From: Kibdelosporangium sp. MJ126-NF4
GTDB taxonomy: Bacteria; Actinomycetota; Actinomycetes; Mycobacteriales; Pseudonocardiaceae
DNA: 64,000 nucleotides
NCBI RefSeq assembly: GCF_000826545.1
Contig: NZ_CDME01000008.1
Coordinates: 1,532,379 to 1,596,378, forward strand
Reading direction: 5' to 3'
Shown: piece after piece, positions 9,084 to 17,759 of the stretch
Position numbering within the stretch: position 1 is the stretch's first letter
How the letters are laid out: each line of letters starts with the position of its first letter
Notes under the pieces: generated by a model
Seen by the model: the letters and a program-made list of their open reading frames with translations, nothing else
Told to the model about the DNA's origin: nothing
Databases searched by the model: none
Translations under genes and position numbers: made by a program

Positions 9084-10409
9084 ATGACGCGCCCGAACCG
9101 TCGTCCCCGGATCGTCGTCGTGGGCACGGGATTCGCGGGCTATCACTGCCTGCGTACGCTGGAACGGCGCCTGCCCGCCGACGCGGCGGAGTTGGTCGCG
9201 GTGAACCCGACCGACTACATGCTGTACGTGCCGCTGTTGCCGGAAGTCGCTGGCGGAACGCTTGATCCGCGCCGGGTGGCTGTTCCGTTGCGCAGCAGGC
9301 TGTCGCGGACTCAGCTGGTCCAGGGACAGGCCACCGGTGTGGACGTGACAGCCCGTCAGTGCACCGTGGTGGACGTCGAGGGACACTCGCGGGTGCTGGA
9401 TTGGGACTACCTCGTGCTGACTGTCGGTGGCGTCACCCGATTGCTGTCGATCCCTGGGGTTGCCGATCGGGCGATCGGGTTCAAGTCTGTCGCGGAGAGT
9501 ATCTACCTGCGTGATCATGTGCTGCGCCAACTGGAGATGGCCGAGCAGACGGACGACCCGGCCGAGCGTGCGGCTCGCACGACGTTCGTTGTGGTCGGTG
9601 CGGGCTACACCGGCACCGAGTTGGTCGCCCAGGGCCAGCAGCTCACCAAGGAAGCGTTGCGGGACCGCCGGACACTGACCGAGGCGGACGTACGGTGGCT
9701 GCTGCTCGACATCGCGCCCCGAGTGCTGCCGGGGTTGAACGAGCGGTTGTCCGGCCCGGCCGAGCGTGTGTTGCGCGACCGAGGTGTCGATGTGCGCCTG
9801 GAGACCAGCGTCGCGGAGGTCACCGAGCAGTGCGTCCGCCTTGCGGACGGCACCGAGATTCCCAGCCGGACAGTGGTGTGGTGTGTCGGTGTCCGGCCGG
9901 ATCCGCTCGTCGAAGCCCTGGACCTGCCTGACCAGAAGGGCAGGTTGACGGTCAACAGTCACCTTCGCGTACCGGGGCTTGAAGGTGTCTACGCGGCCGG
10001 TGACATGGCGGCGGTGCCTGATGCGTACAACCGGGGCCAGTTGTGCCCGATGACCGCACAGCACGCACAGCGTCAGGGCCGGGTCGCGGGCCTGAACATC
10101 GCGGCGGCACTCGGCCACGGGAAGCCGAAGCCCTACCGGCACAGGGACCTGGGGTTTGTCGTGGACCTCGCGGACGGGCAGGCTGTGGCCGATCCGTTGC
10201 ACGTGCCGTTGCGTGGGTGGCCCGCGAAGGCGGTCACCCGTGGCTACCACCTGTTGGCGCTCCCGGCCAACCGGCTGCGCGTCGCCGTGGACTGGGCGAC
10301 GGACCTGGTGGCACGCCGCCAGGTAGTGCAGTTCGGTCTTGTCCCGCCGCAGCGGGTCACCCTCGCCGAAACCGACCGCGTGCCACAGTCGACTTCCGCG
10401 AGCACGTGA
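9084..10409 (+). CDS. ndh: Type II NADH dehydrogenase (NAD(P)/FAD-dependent oxidoreductase)
   Basis: The protein has 441 residues from the ATG at 9084, chosen because GAGGTGG lies about 8 bp upstream; a longer frame from 9033 has no such site. The FAD-binding motif GTGFAGYHC is at residues about 14-22, and a second Rossmann motif, GAGYTGTEL, binds NADH. The C-terminal FAD contact VYAAGDMA is also present. It transfers electrons from NADH to quinone at the membrane surface without proton pumping. Compared with many NDH-2 proteins the C-terminal membrane-anchoring helix is weak, so a soluble disulfide- or quinone-type reductase of the same superfamily is possible. Confidence 0.8.
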   Translation: MTRPNRRPRIVVVGTGFAGYHCLRTLERRLPADAAELVAVNPTDYMLYVPLLPEVAGGTLDPRRVAVPLRSRLSRTQLVQGQATGVDVTARQCTVVDVEGHSRVLDWDYLVLTVGGVTRLLSIPGVADRAIGFKSVAESIYLRDHVLRQLEMAEQTDDPAERAARTTFVVVGAGYTGTELVAQGQQLTKEALRDRRTLTEADVRWLLLDIAPRVLPGLNERLSGPAERVLRDRGVDVRLETSVAEVTEQCVRLADGTEIPSRTVVWCVGVRPDPLVEALDLPDQKGRLTVNSHLRVPGLEGVYAAGDMAAVPDAYNRGQLCPMTAQHAQRQGRVAGLNIAAALGHGKPKPYRHRDLGFVVDLADGQAVADPLHVPLRGWPAKAVTRGYHLLALPANRLRVAVDWATDLVARRQVVQFGLVPPQRVTLAETDRVPQSTSAST

Positions 10410-10512
10410 CCGCTACCGCCGTCGGACAACCTCGAGCGCCTCCTCGGTTACCCGTTTGCCCGTTCCGGACACGGGTACGCCAGTTCACGACGAACAGCTA
10501 AGGAGGCGCTGA

Positions 10513-10674
10513 ATGCTAACCCTGGTCCATCCGGTACCGCCGACCCCGCTGCCGCCACCTGCGCCGGGGCGCGAACCCGTGCCGGATCCCGAGCCGGTCC
10601 CACCAGCCCCGATGCCGCCGGACCCGGAGCCGAAACGTCCCGCTCCACCCGAACCCGTGCCCACCGTCGTGTAG
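10513..10674 (+). CDS. 53-residue proline-rich small protein
   Basis: A perfect AAGGAGG Shine-Dalgarno (10499-10505) precedes the ATG by 7 bp. The 53 codons run to TAG at 10672. More than 40% of residues are Pro, arranged in PEPVP, PDPEP and PAPPEP-type repeats with acidic partners; there is no signal peptide or membrane segment. It sits about 100 bp after the NADH dehydrogenase, on the same strand, and converges on aconitase. Function is unknown. A proline tract of this density would need EF-P for efficient translation. The strong ribosome-binding site is the main reason to call it. Confidence 0.55.
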   Translation: MLTLVHPVPPTPLPPPAPGREPVPDPEPVPPAPMPPDPEPKRPAPPEPVPTVV

Positions 10675-10702
10675 GTCGTCGCGTAGGGCGGGAACCGCGC
10701 GA

Positions 10703-12640
10703 TTATGGCGTCCGGCTGGCGAGCAGCGGGATCTGGCCACCGGCGAGGACAGCCTGGACCTGCCGGTCCGCGAGATTGTGCCGCAGGTGGTACTGCTCGT
10801 CCTTGGTGTCGTTGCGGACCGTGAGGTCCGGCCCGTCCCGCAGGGCCGCTGGCGCGTTGTCGAGCACCAGCACGTCACCGGGTTCGATCCGGTCGTAGTC
10901 GCCGGGTTCGGTGAACTCGAGGGGCAGCACGCCGAAGTTGGCCAGGTTCTGTCCGTGGATGCGGGCGAACGACTGGGCGATGACCGCTCGCAGGCCCAGG
11001 TACCGCGGGGTGATCGCGGCGTGCTCACGGGAGGATCCCTGGCCGTAGTTCTGGCCTGCCACGACGATGTGCTCGCCCGCGTCGCGAGCGCGGGCCGGGT
11101 AGGTCTCGTCGACCCGGGTGAAGGCGAACTCGGCCAGTTTCGGCACGTTCGACCGGAACGGCAGGGCCTTGGCCCCGGCTGGGGAGATCTCGTCGGTCGA
11201 CACGTCGTCGCCGAGTTTGAGCAGCACCGGTCCCGCGACACGGTCCGGCAACGGCGGAAAGCCGGGCAGCGTGGAGATGTTCTCGCCCCGCACCAGCTCC
11301 TGCCGAGCCGCCTGCTCGGCAGGAGCTGGCGGGACGAGCATCGCGGTGTTCACTGTCGCGTGTCCGGGCAGGTTCAGTCGCGGATAGTCGATGCCCAGGT
11401 CACGCGGGTCGGTGAGCACCCCGGTGAGCGCGGACGCCGCCGCGGTCTCGGGGGAGCACAACCAGACGGAGTCCTCCTTGGTCCCGGACCTGCCGGGGAA
11501 GTTGCGGGGGAACGTGCGTAGCGAGTTGCGTCCGGCGGCTGGTGCCTGTCCCATGCCGATGCAGCCCATGCACCCCGCCTGGTGGATGCGCGCGCCCGAG
11601 GCGATCAGGTCGAACGTGGCGCCCATCCTGGTCAGGTCGGCGAAGATCTGCCGGGAGGACGGGTTGATGTCCACGCTCACGGCGTGGTCCGTCTGCCGTC
11701 CTTTCAGGATCGCGGCGGCGATGGCGAAGTCGCGCAGTCCCGGGTTGGCCGACGAGCCGATGACCACCTGGCTCACCGGGGTTCCGGCGACGTCCCGTAC
11801 CGCGACGACGTTGCCGGGGGAGGACGGCTTCGCGACCAGTGGTTCGACTGTGGACAGTTCGATGTGGTCGGTCACGTCATAGGTCGCCCGCGGATCCGCC
11901 GACAGTTCTTCGAAGTCGTCCTCGCGGTCCTCACCGCGCAGGAAGTCCCGTACCGCGTCGTCGGAGGGGAAGACGGTGGTGGTGGCGCCGAGTTCGGCGC
12001 CCATGTTGGCGATCACGTGCCGGTCCATCGCCGACAGGGTGGCCACACCGGGCCCGTGGTACTCGATGATCCGGTTCAGTCCGCCACGCACGCCGTGCCG
12101 ACGCAGCATCTCCAGGATCACGTCCTTCGCCGAACTCCACGGCGGCAGTTCTCCGGTGAGCTCGACGCCCCAGATCTCGGGCATCCGCAGCCGCAACGGA
12201 TGACCGGCGATCGCCATCGCGACCTCCAGGCCGCCCACCCCGATCGCCAGCATCCCCAACGCTCCCGCGGCGCACGTGTGCGAGTCCGACCCGGCCATCG
12301 TCCGTCCGGGGACACCGAACCGCTGCATGTGCGTCGGATGGGAGACACCGTTGCCCGCCTTGGAGAACCACAGCCCGAACCGCCGACACGCGGAAGCGAG
12401 GAACAGGTGGTCCTCGGCGTTCTTCTCGTCGGCCTGCAGCAGGTTGTGATCGACGTACTGAACACTGACGTCGGTATGGGCACGGTCGAGCCCCAGCGCC
12501 TCCAGTTCCTGCATCACCAGTGTGCCGGTGGCGTCCTGGGTCAGCGTCTGGTCGATTCGGATCTCGATCGGCGCGCCCGGTGTCAGCTCGCCTGTCACCA
12601 GGTGGGACTCGATGAGCTTGCTCGCCAGGCTCCGTCGCAT
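10703..12640 (-). CDS. Aconitate hydratase, ~645-residue bacterial type
   Basis: The protein has 645 residues, the length of the short aconitase group related to homoaconitase/isopropylmalate isomerase. It has VDHNLLQADEKNAEDH, the GSDSHT loop, LPPWSSAKDVILE and the late NYGQGSSREHAA swivel-domain motif. It interconverts citrate and isocitrate in the TCA cycle using a [4Fe-4S] cluster. Two cluster cysteines are clear (Cys357 and Cys360 in GCMGCIG). In the position of the third, normally the Cys of GSCTN, the sequence reads GSSAN, with Ser297 there. It is monocistronic as far as can be seen and converges with the proline-rich ORF. Confidence 0.93.
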   Translation of the reverse strand: MRRSLASKLIESHLVTGELTPGAPIEIRIDQTLTQDATGTLVMQELEALGLDRAHTDVSVQYVDHNLLQADEKNAEDHLFLASACRRFGLWFSKAGNGVSHPTHMQRFGVPGRTMAGSDSHTCAAGALGMLAIGVGGLEVAMAIAGHPLRLRMPEIWGVELTGELPPWSSAKDVILEMLRRHGVRGGLNRIIEYHGPGVATLSAMDRHVIANMGAELGATTTVFPSDDAVRDFLRGEDREDDFEELSADPRATYDVTDHIELSTVEPLVAKPSSPGNVVAVRDVAGTPVSQVVIGSSANPGLRDFAIAAAILKGRQTDHAVSVDINPSSRQIFADLTRMGATFDLIASGARIHQAGCMGCIGMGQAPAAGRNSLRTFPRNFPGRSGTKEDSVWLCSPETAAASALTGVLTDPRDLGIDYPRLNLPGHATVNTAMLVPPAPAEQAARQELVRGENISTLPGFPPLPDRVAGPVLLKLGDDVSTDEISPAGAKALPFRSNVPKLAEFAFTRVDETYPARARDAGEHIVVAGQNYGQGSSREHAAITPRYLGLRAVIAQSFARIHGQNLANFGVLPLEFTEPGDYDRIEPGDVLVLDNAPAALRDGPDLTVRNDTKDEQYHLRHNLADRQVQAVLAGGQIPLLASRTP

Positions 12641-12700
12641 GAAACCCGGCTACCCGCTCCGGACCGGAGTAACCAGGCCAGTTCGGGTCATCGCGCGGGT

Positions 12701-12889
12701 TCAGTCGGCCGGACGGTTCTGCTGTGGTTGTTCGGTGAACGGCGCGACCGCCGGGTCGTCATCGGCAGGCGACTCGGGCTCCCGCCACTGCTCGGCCCTG
12801 GTTGGTCCGTTGCCGGTGACCATGCCCTGCGTTTCGGCCTTCAGTTCGTCGTCTTCGCGAGCGGAGTGCTTGTCGCTCTCCCGGTGCAT
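12701..12889 (-). CDS. Small hydrophilic conserved protein
   Basis: The 62-residue frame begins MHRESDKHSAREDDELK and continues with TRAEQWREPE, a highly charged disordered-looking pattern seen in short hypothetical proteins of actinobacteria. There is no signal peptide, membrane segment or Cys. On the minus strand it follows the aldehyde dehydrogenase by only 18 bp (an AGGAGG-type site lies in that gap) and precedes aconitase, so it probably shares the dehydrogenase transcript. Function is unknown. Confidence 0.6.
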   Translation of the reverse strand: MHRESDKHSAREDDELKAETQGMVTGNGPTRAEQWREPESPADDDPAVAPFTEQPQQNRPAD

Positions 12890-12907
12890 GACGTCCTCCT
12901 TGAATCG

Positions 12908-14290
12908 CTATCCGGTTCCGCCGAGCCAGACTGCCTTGGCGTTGCAGAACTCGCGGATCCCGAGGTCCGACAGTTCACGTCCATACCCCGAGTGTCGGAT
13001 GCCGCCGAACGGCAGCGCGGGGTAGGAGGTGACCATCCCGTTGACGAAGACCAGACCGGCCCGCAGTTCATCGACGAATCGGTCCTGTTCGGACGGATCG
13101 TTGGTCCACGCGTTGGACCCGAGGCCGAAGTCGGTGTCGTTGGCCAGCGCGATCGCGGTGTCGATGTCCGGAACCGGATAGAGCTGCGCGACGGGGCCGA
13201 ACACCTCTTCGCGGTATATCCTCATCTTTGGCGTGATGCCGGTGACAACGGTGGGCGGATAGAACCAGCCGGGACGGTCAAGGCGAGACCCGCCACAGAG
13301 GACCTCGGCCCCGTTGTTCACCGCGTCGTCCACCTGCTCCACGACGTCGCGCAGGCCTTGCTCAGTCGCCAGCGGACCGACGTCGGTGCTGTCGTCCATG
13401 GGATCTCCGACCACCTGCGTCGACATGTTCTTGACGAACAACCGTTGAAACTCGTCGAACACGTCGGCGTGCACGATAAACCGCTTCGCCGCGATACAGC
13501 TCTGCCCGTTGTTCTGGCATCGCGCCGTGGTCGCGACTTCGGCGGCGCGTTCGAGGTCAGCCGACGGCATCACCACGAACGGGTCGCTTCCGCCGAGTTC
13601 CAGTACGGTTTTCTTGATCTCCCGCCCGGCGATCCCGGCTACCGACCGACCGGCTTTCTCGCTGCCGGTCAACGTCACCGCCGTCACTCTCGGGTCGGTG
13701 AGCACTGTCTCGATCGCGTCCGAACCGATGAGCAGCGTCTGGAACGCGTCCGGCGGGAAACCGGCGTCGAGGAACACGTCCTGCAGCCGCAACGCGGTTT
13801 TCGGCACATTGGAGGCGTGCTTGAGCAAACCGACGTTGCCTGCCATCAGCGCCGGTGCGGCGAACCGGATCACCTGCCACAACGGGAAGTTCCACGGCAT
13901 GATCGCCAGCACCGGGCCGAGGGGCTGCCAGCGAACATAGGCGCGGGCGGCGGACACCGAGTCCGCGTCGATCTCGTCGTCGGCGAGAAATCGCTCCGCG
14001 TTGTCCGCGTAGAACCGCATCGCGGCTGCGCATTTGGTCACCTCGGCGGTGGCCTGCGCGCGGGGCTTGCCCATTTCGAGGGTGATCAGCGCGGCGATGT
14101 CGTCGGCCTGCGCGTCCAGGATGTCGGCGGCGGCGTTCATCCATCCGGCACGCTGGGCGAAGGTGGTCTTCCGGTAACTGGTGAAGGCGTCCGCCGCCCT
14201 GGCGATCCGCTCCGCGATCTCGTCGTCGCCGAACGGGTGGAACGTCCTTATCGTTTCACCTGTCGTGGGATTGATGGTCGCGATCGTCAT
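12908..14290 (-). CDS. gabD: Succinate-semialdehyde dehydrogenase (NADP-dependent ALDH family)
   Basis: This 460-residue aldehyde dehydrogenase carries PWNFPLWQVIRFAAPALMAGN, the catalytic Glu in ELGGSDPF and the catalytic Cys in NNGQSCIAAKRF. The last pattern, with GQSC followed by IAAKR, is typical of GabD1/YneI-type succinate-semialdehyde dehydrogenases. It oxidises succinate semialdehyde to succinate, closing the GABA shunt or the 2-oxoglutarate bypass into the TCA cycle, which fits the neighbouring aconitase. The length is normal and the start is an ATG. Other short-chain aldehydes cannot be excluded as substrates. Confidence 0.88.
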   Translation of the reverse strand: MTIATINPTTGETIRTFHPFGDDEIAERIARAADAFTSYRKTTFAQRAGWMNAAADILDAQADDIAALITLEMGKPRAQATAEVTKCAAAMRFYADNAERFLADDEIDADSVSAARAYVRWQPLGPVLAIMPWNFPLWQVIRFAAPALMAGNVGLLKHASNVPKTALRLQDVFLDAGFPPDAFQTLLIGSDAIETVLTDPRVTAVTLTGSEKAGRSVAGIAGREIKKTVLELGGSDPFVVMPSADLERAAEVATTARCQNNGQSCIAAKRFIVHADVFDEFQRLFVKNMSTQVVGDPMDDSTDVGPLATEQGLRDVVEQVDDAVNNGAEVLCGGSRLDRPGWFYPPTVVTGITPKMRIYREEVFGPVAQLYPVPDIDTAIALANDTDFGLGSNAWTNDPSEQDRFVDELRAGLVFVNGMVTSYPALPFGGIRHSGYGRELSDLGIREFCNAKAVWLGGTG

Positions 14291-14494
14291 GGCGCCGCCA
14301 ATGTCCTTTACCTATCGCTGTCAGTGGTCAGACAAGCCCCGTTTTTGACCGGTACTCAGCCAACTGGTCGTTGCGTGCCATGACCGTGGCGTACCCACCT
14401 GACTTGGTAGAGAAACCGCAGGTAGCGGAGGTGTTCGCGGTGATCGCGGCGACTGGTCCGCTGTCAGAACACGGCACTACGAGGTTGTCAAGCC

Positions 14495-14923
14495 ATGTCA
14501 CCGGATCGAGGTGGTCGCCGCACTTCTCTTAAGCTGCGCTCGGTGACCACCAACGAGGGTGAAACCGATCCCGTCGACGTCCTACGTCGGGCCATTGCCG
14601 AGGCGCTTCCGCGGCTGCAGGCCGTCGAGTCCGACGCCGCCGGTTCGGCCCCGCACACGGACACAGCGGATGCGGTGACCGACGTGGTCAACGCGGTCCT
14701 TCTCAATTTCACCAAGGCCGCTGCGCCCTTCGGCAACCAGCTCGCTGGAATGGCGGTTCAACAACCCGGGGGGCCGTTGGCCACCGCGATGACCTATCTG
14801 CGCGATGCCTTCGCGCGCTTGGCCATCGGCGACGTGTCGCCCGCGTGCACTGCCATGGCTCTCGCACAGGCCGAGCTCGACCGGCTGCGGCCAACCGTTC
14901 GTGCCAACGGGGCGCCTTCCTGA
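14495..14923 (+). CDS. Unknown helical protein
   Basis: The 142-residue frame may really start at the GTG at 14543 (VTTNEGETD), giving 126 residues. It is helical and Ala/Leu-rich, with no signal peptide, membrane segment or recognised motif. It lies 51 bp before the Ppx/GppA phosphatase on the same strand and may be co-transcribed with it. Codon bias supports coding. Confidence 0.6.
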   Translation: MSPDRGGRRTSLKLRSVTTNEGETDPVDVLRRAIAEALPRLQAVESDAAGSAPHTDTADAVTDVVNAVLLNFTKAAAPFGNQLAGMAVQQPGGPLATAMTYLRDAFARLAIGDVSPACTAMALAQAELDRLRPTVRANGAPS

Positions 14924-14974
14924 TGGAAACGCGATTGTGGGTGTGATCTTGGACTGGGTGGGTATTTGCTGTGG

Positions 14975-16006
14975 ATGAGACTGGGAGTGCTGGATATCGG
15001 GTCCAATTCGGCGCAGTTGCAGATCGTTGAGGTGTATCCGGGGGCGCCGCCGCTGCCCGCGCACGCGGTCAAGGCAGCGACCAGGCTGGGGGAGTCCTAT
15101 GAGCCGGATGGTTCGCTCAGTGCGGAGGCGGTGGACCGGGTGGTCGACGCGGTCTGCCGGGCGATGGAGGCCGCCCGCCGGTATTCGGTGGAGCAGTTGT
15201 ACGCGTTTGTCACCTCGGCGGTGCGTGACGCGACCAACCGCGATCACGTGCTCGCGCGCATCGAGCACGATGCCGGAGTACGCCCGCAGTTTCTCAGTGG
15301 TGAGGACGAGGCGCGGTTGACCTACCTCGCGGTGCACCGTTGGTATGGCTGGTCTTCGGGCCGTTTACTGGTGATCGACATCGGCGGTGGTTCGATGGAG
15401 ATCGTGCTGGGCCGGGATGCCGAGCCGGAGCTCGCCATCTCACTGCCGCTGGGCGCGGGCAGGCTTTCCCGTGAGTTCCTGTCGAGCGATCCGCCGTCCG
15501 CCAAACAGCTCAAGGCGTTGCGCAGGCATGTGTGTGGCACTTTGCGTGAGGTGGCGGACCGTCTTCGGTGGGAGGGCGATCACTTTCGGGCGGTGGCGAC
15601 GTCCAAGACGTTCAAGCAGCTCGCCCGCTTGGCGGGAGCGCCGCCACAGCGTAAGGGGCCGTTTGTCCGGCGGACGTTGACGCTCGCCGATGTCGCGGAC
15701 TGGCTCCCTCGGCTGGCGAGCATGCCCGCGAAGAAACGCGCCAAGTTGCGTGGGGTGTCGCAGGGGCGGGCTCGGCAGATCGTCGCGGGTGCGGTAGTCG
15801 CGAAGGCGACCATGCAGGAGCTCGACGTGCGGCGGCTGGATGTCAGTCCGTGGGCGTTGCGTGAGGGCATCATCCTGCACTACCTCCAGTCCAGCCTCGA
15901 CCGCACGTGGGAACTCCCGCTGCAACCGGTCCGGCCCGAGGACCCCCAGTTGCGAGCGAGCGTCACCGCGCTGCCTCCTCGGAGCACGTCCGATCCCACC
16001 GCCTAG
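14975..16006 (+). CDS. Ppx/GppA family exopolyphosphatase / pppGpp phosphatase-like protein
   Basis: From the ATG at 14975 the protein has 343 residues; a TTG three codons upstream is less likely. It has the actin-like ATPase phosphate-1 loop LGVLDIGSNSAQL, the FVTSAVRDATN block, FLSGEDEARLTYLA and the second phosphate loop VIDIGGGSMEIV. The family hydrolyses inorganic polyphosphate or converts pppGpp to ppGpp. The short form lacks the C-terminal HD-like domain of E. coli Ppx, as do the mycobacterial Ppx1/Ppx2 proteins. A role in polyphosphate and stringent-response balance is expected; the exact substrate is undetermined. Confidence 0.9.
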   Translation: MRLGVLDIGSNSAQLQIVEVYPGAPPLPAHAVKAATRLGESYEPDGSLSAEAVDRVVDAVCRAMEAARRYSVEQLYAFVTSAVRDATNRDHVLARIEHDAGVRPQFLSGEDEARLTYLAVHRWYGWSSGRLLVIDIGGGSMEIVLGRDAEPELAISLPLGAGRLSREFLSSDPPSAKQLKALRRHVCGTLREVADRLRWEGDHFRAVATSKTFKQLARLAGAPPQRKGPFVRRTLTLADVADWLPRLASMPAKKRAKLRGVSQGRARQIVAGAVVAKATMQELDVRRLDVSPWALREGIILHYLQSSLDRTWELPLQPVRPEDPQLRASVTALPPRSTSDPTA

Positions 16007-16054
16007 CAGACCCACACGGGACTACCTGCGGTCATCCACCGCCGCCCACGCCGT

Positions 16055-16507
16055 TCAGAGCGGGCGGCTCGCCCGGTGAGCGAGGCCACGACCAAGCATG
16101 ATCCCCAAGCCGATCATCCCGACGGCCAGGCCGAGGTGCAGCCAGTTGTCCGCGACGTTGACCGGCACGAAGTTGGCGTCGCTGTTCATGTCGACCACAA
16201 GGCCGTACAGCCACAGGACGAGGTAGACAACCCCACCGCCGATGAGGAACGCGCGGGAACCACCGGCTGTGCGCGCCATGGCGACACCCGCGACACCGAA
16301 CGCCAGGTGCACGAGATTGTGCAGGATGGACACGGCGAAGACGCCGAGCAGCATCGCTCCGGAATGATGCCCGGCGAAGTCGAGCATGTCGTAGTTCGTT
16401 GTCAGGCCGGGGATGAATCCGGCGATACCTACGAGTAGAAACACCACGCCGACAACGAGAGCGGCCTTCTGGACTGGTGTGCGTACCGACTGCTGTACCT
16501 GCGCCAT
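16055..16507 (-). CDS. DUF4383 four-helix membrane protein
   Basis: A 150-residue protein starts at the ATG (complement of 16505-16507), preceded by AAGGGAG. Four hydrophobic segments are visible (about residues 17-38, 55-78, 85-105 and 120-140). The pattern HHSGAMLLGVFAVSILHNLVHL fits the DUF4383 domain, a frequent small actinobacterial membrane family of unknown function. It is transcribed towards the phosphatase gene and diverges from the GAF-ANTAR gene at 16712. Confidence 0.82.
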   Translation of the reverse strand: MAQVQQSVRTPVQKAALVVGVVFLLVGIAGFIPGLTTNYDMLDFAGHHSGAMLLGVFAVSILHNLVHLAFGVAGVAMARTAGGSRAFLIGGGVVYLVLWLYGLVVDMNSDANFVPVNVADNWLHLGLAVGMIGLGIMLGRGLAHRASRPL

Positions 16508-16711
16508 GACAGTCTCCCTTGGTGGGTTTGTCCGTAAAGTTCGACTACCCTCAGTGAGACCCGGTAAACGTCGCCTCGAATGCGCCCGCGGCCGACCACA
16601 CTGAGTTCTCCGTGGCCGCCGTGCTCCACCTGGCTGGTTTCCGGTCGAGACAGGCTTGGGTTCTCGGTCTACCGTTGTCCGAGGGCGGGGTCGTTCGAGC
16701 AAGGGCAGGCA

Positions 16712-17455
16712 ATGGACAGACGAAGAGGCGGTGAGATCGTCGTCGATCAGGATCAGTTGAACGAGATCACCGTGGCGCTCGACACCCTGACCGCGGCGCT
16801 CGACGACGACGGGGCGCTGGACGCGGCGCTGCAGTTGGTCTGCCAGCAGGTCGTCCGGGTGGTGCCGGAGGCGGACATGGCGAGTGTCACGCTGGTGCGG
16901 GACGGCGTCGGAGAGACAGCGGCGTGTACCGACCAGGTGGTGTTCGACATCGATGCCGACCAGTACAAGGCCGGTGCCGGGCCTTGTCTGGAGGCCGCCG
17001 CGACCGGCGAGATCGTGCGGGTGGAAGTCGAAGCGGCTCGTGTGCGATGGCCGGAGTTCACTCGCGGCGCCCTCGCGGCAGGCGTGGCGAGTTACATGTC
17101 CGCCCCGTTGACCGTGGACGACCGGCATGCGGGCGCACTCAACCTCTACGGCCTGCACGAACACGGATTCAAAGACGTCGACAGTGTGCTGGTCAAGCTC
17201 TATCTCGCCGCGGTCGAGGCCGCCCTGCGGGCGACCTCCCGCTATGTGGCGGCCCGCGAGCAGGCCGCCCACTTGAGCACCGCGTTGGTGTCCCGGGCAG
17301 TGATCGACCAGGCCAAGGGGATCATCATGGGCGCCCGCGGAGTGGGCGCCGACCAGGCGTTCCAACTGCTGGTCGAACAGTCGCAGCGCGACAACGTCAA
17401 ACTCCACGACATCGCCGAACGGCTGGTCGCCAGGGTCACTCAGGCCAACACGTGA
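16712..17455 (+). CDS. GAF-ANTAR regulator 1
   Basis: The protein has 247 residues from the ATG at 16712. A GAF domain (about 15-165) contains AGAGPCLEAAATGEIVRVE and WPEFTRGALAAGVASYMSAPL. A C-terminal ANTAR domain follows (about 180-240) with SRAVIDQAKGIIMGARG and AFQLLVEQSQRDNVKLHDIAERLV. ANTAR domains bind paired hexaloop RNA hairpins and act as antiterminators; the GAF domain probably senses a small ligand or a partner. It is the first of four ANTAR-type genes clustered within 2.6 kb. Confidence 0.9.
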   Translation: MDRRRGGEIVVDQDQLNEITVALDTLTAALDDDGALDAALQLVCQQVVRVVPEADMASVTLVRDGVGETAACTDQVVFDIDADQYKAGAGPCLEAAATGEIVRVEVEAARVRWPEFTRGALAAGVASYMSAPLTVDDRHAGALNLYGLHEHGFKDVDSVLVKLYLAAVEAALRATSRYVAAREQAAHLSTALVSRAVIDQAKGIIMGARGVGADQAFQLLVEQSQRDNVKLHDIAERLVARVTQANT

Positions 17456-17501
17456 AGCCTCGCCTATGGCGTGTCATGGCCAGGTAGAGGACCGTGGGTG
17501 C

Positions 17502-17759
17502 ATGACGTCGTCAGCGGACCGCCACGCTCGACACCTCGCACTGGCGGGCCGCATCACGCACGCCCTGACCCAGCGTGCCGCGATGGCGGAGGCGGTGGGA
17601 ATCATGCGTTGCTGGCAAAGCTGCGACGCGGTGCAGGCGCGCCGTGACCTCGTCGACAATGGTGGTGGCGTCGACCGGCAGGACGCCGAAGCAGCCAGAG
17701 TGACAGCGCTTGTCGATGCGTTGGCTGACAGGCGCGCCGATCCTGATTGGGACAGTTAG
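17502..17759 (+). CDS. Small stand-alone ANTAR-like protein
   Basis: The 85-residue frame from the ATG at 17502 reads LTQRAAMAEAVGIMRCWQSCDAVQARRDLVD. This aligns with the ANTAR core (RAVIDQAKGILM ... AFxxLRxxS), but the conserved residues are diverged and no GAF domain is present. It follows regulator 1 by 46 bp on the same strand and its stop overlaps, tail to tail, the end of the next ANTAR gene. It may be a decoy or regulatory short form. The identification is tentative. Confidence 0.5.
   Translation: MTSSADRHARHLALAGRITHALTQRAAMAEAVGIMRCWQSCDAVQARRDLVDNGGGVDRQDAEAARVTALVDALADRRADPDWDS

Noticed and set aside
11582..14383. Very long plus-strand frame opposite aconitase and the aldehyde dehydrogenase
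   Set aside because: Both minus-strand genes are unmistakable; this frame is the antisense shadow typical of high-GC DNA.
14380..14532. 50-codon plus-strand frame before the 14495 gene
   Set aside because: Composition is plausible, but there is no ribosome-binding site, it overlaps the next gene and I recognise no family.
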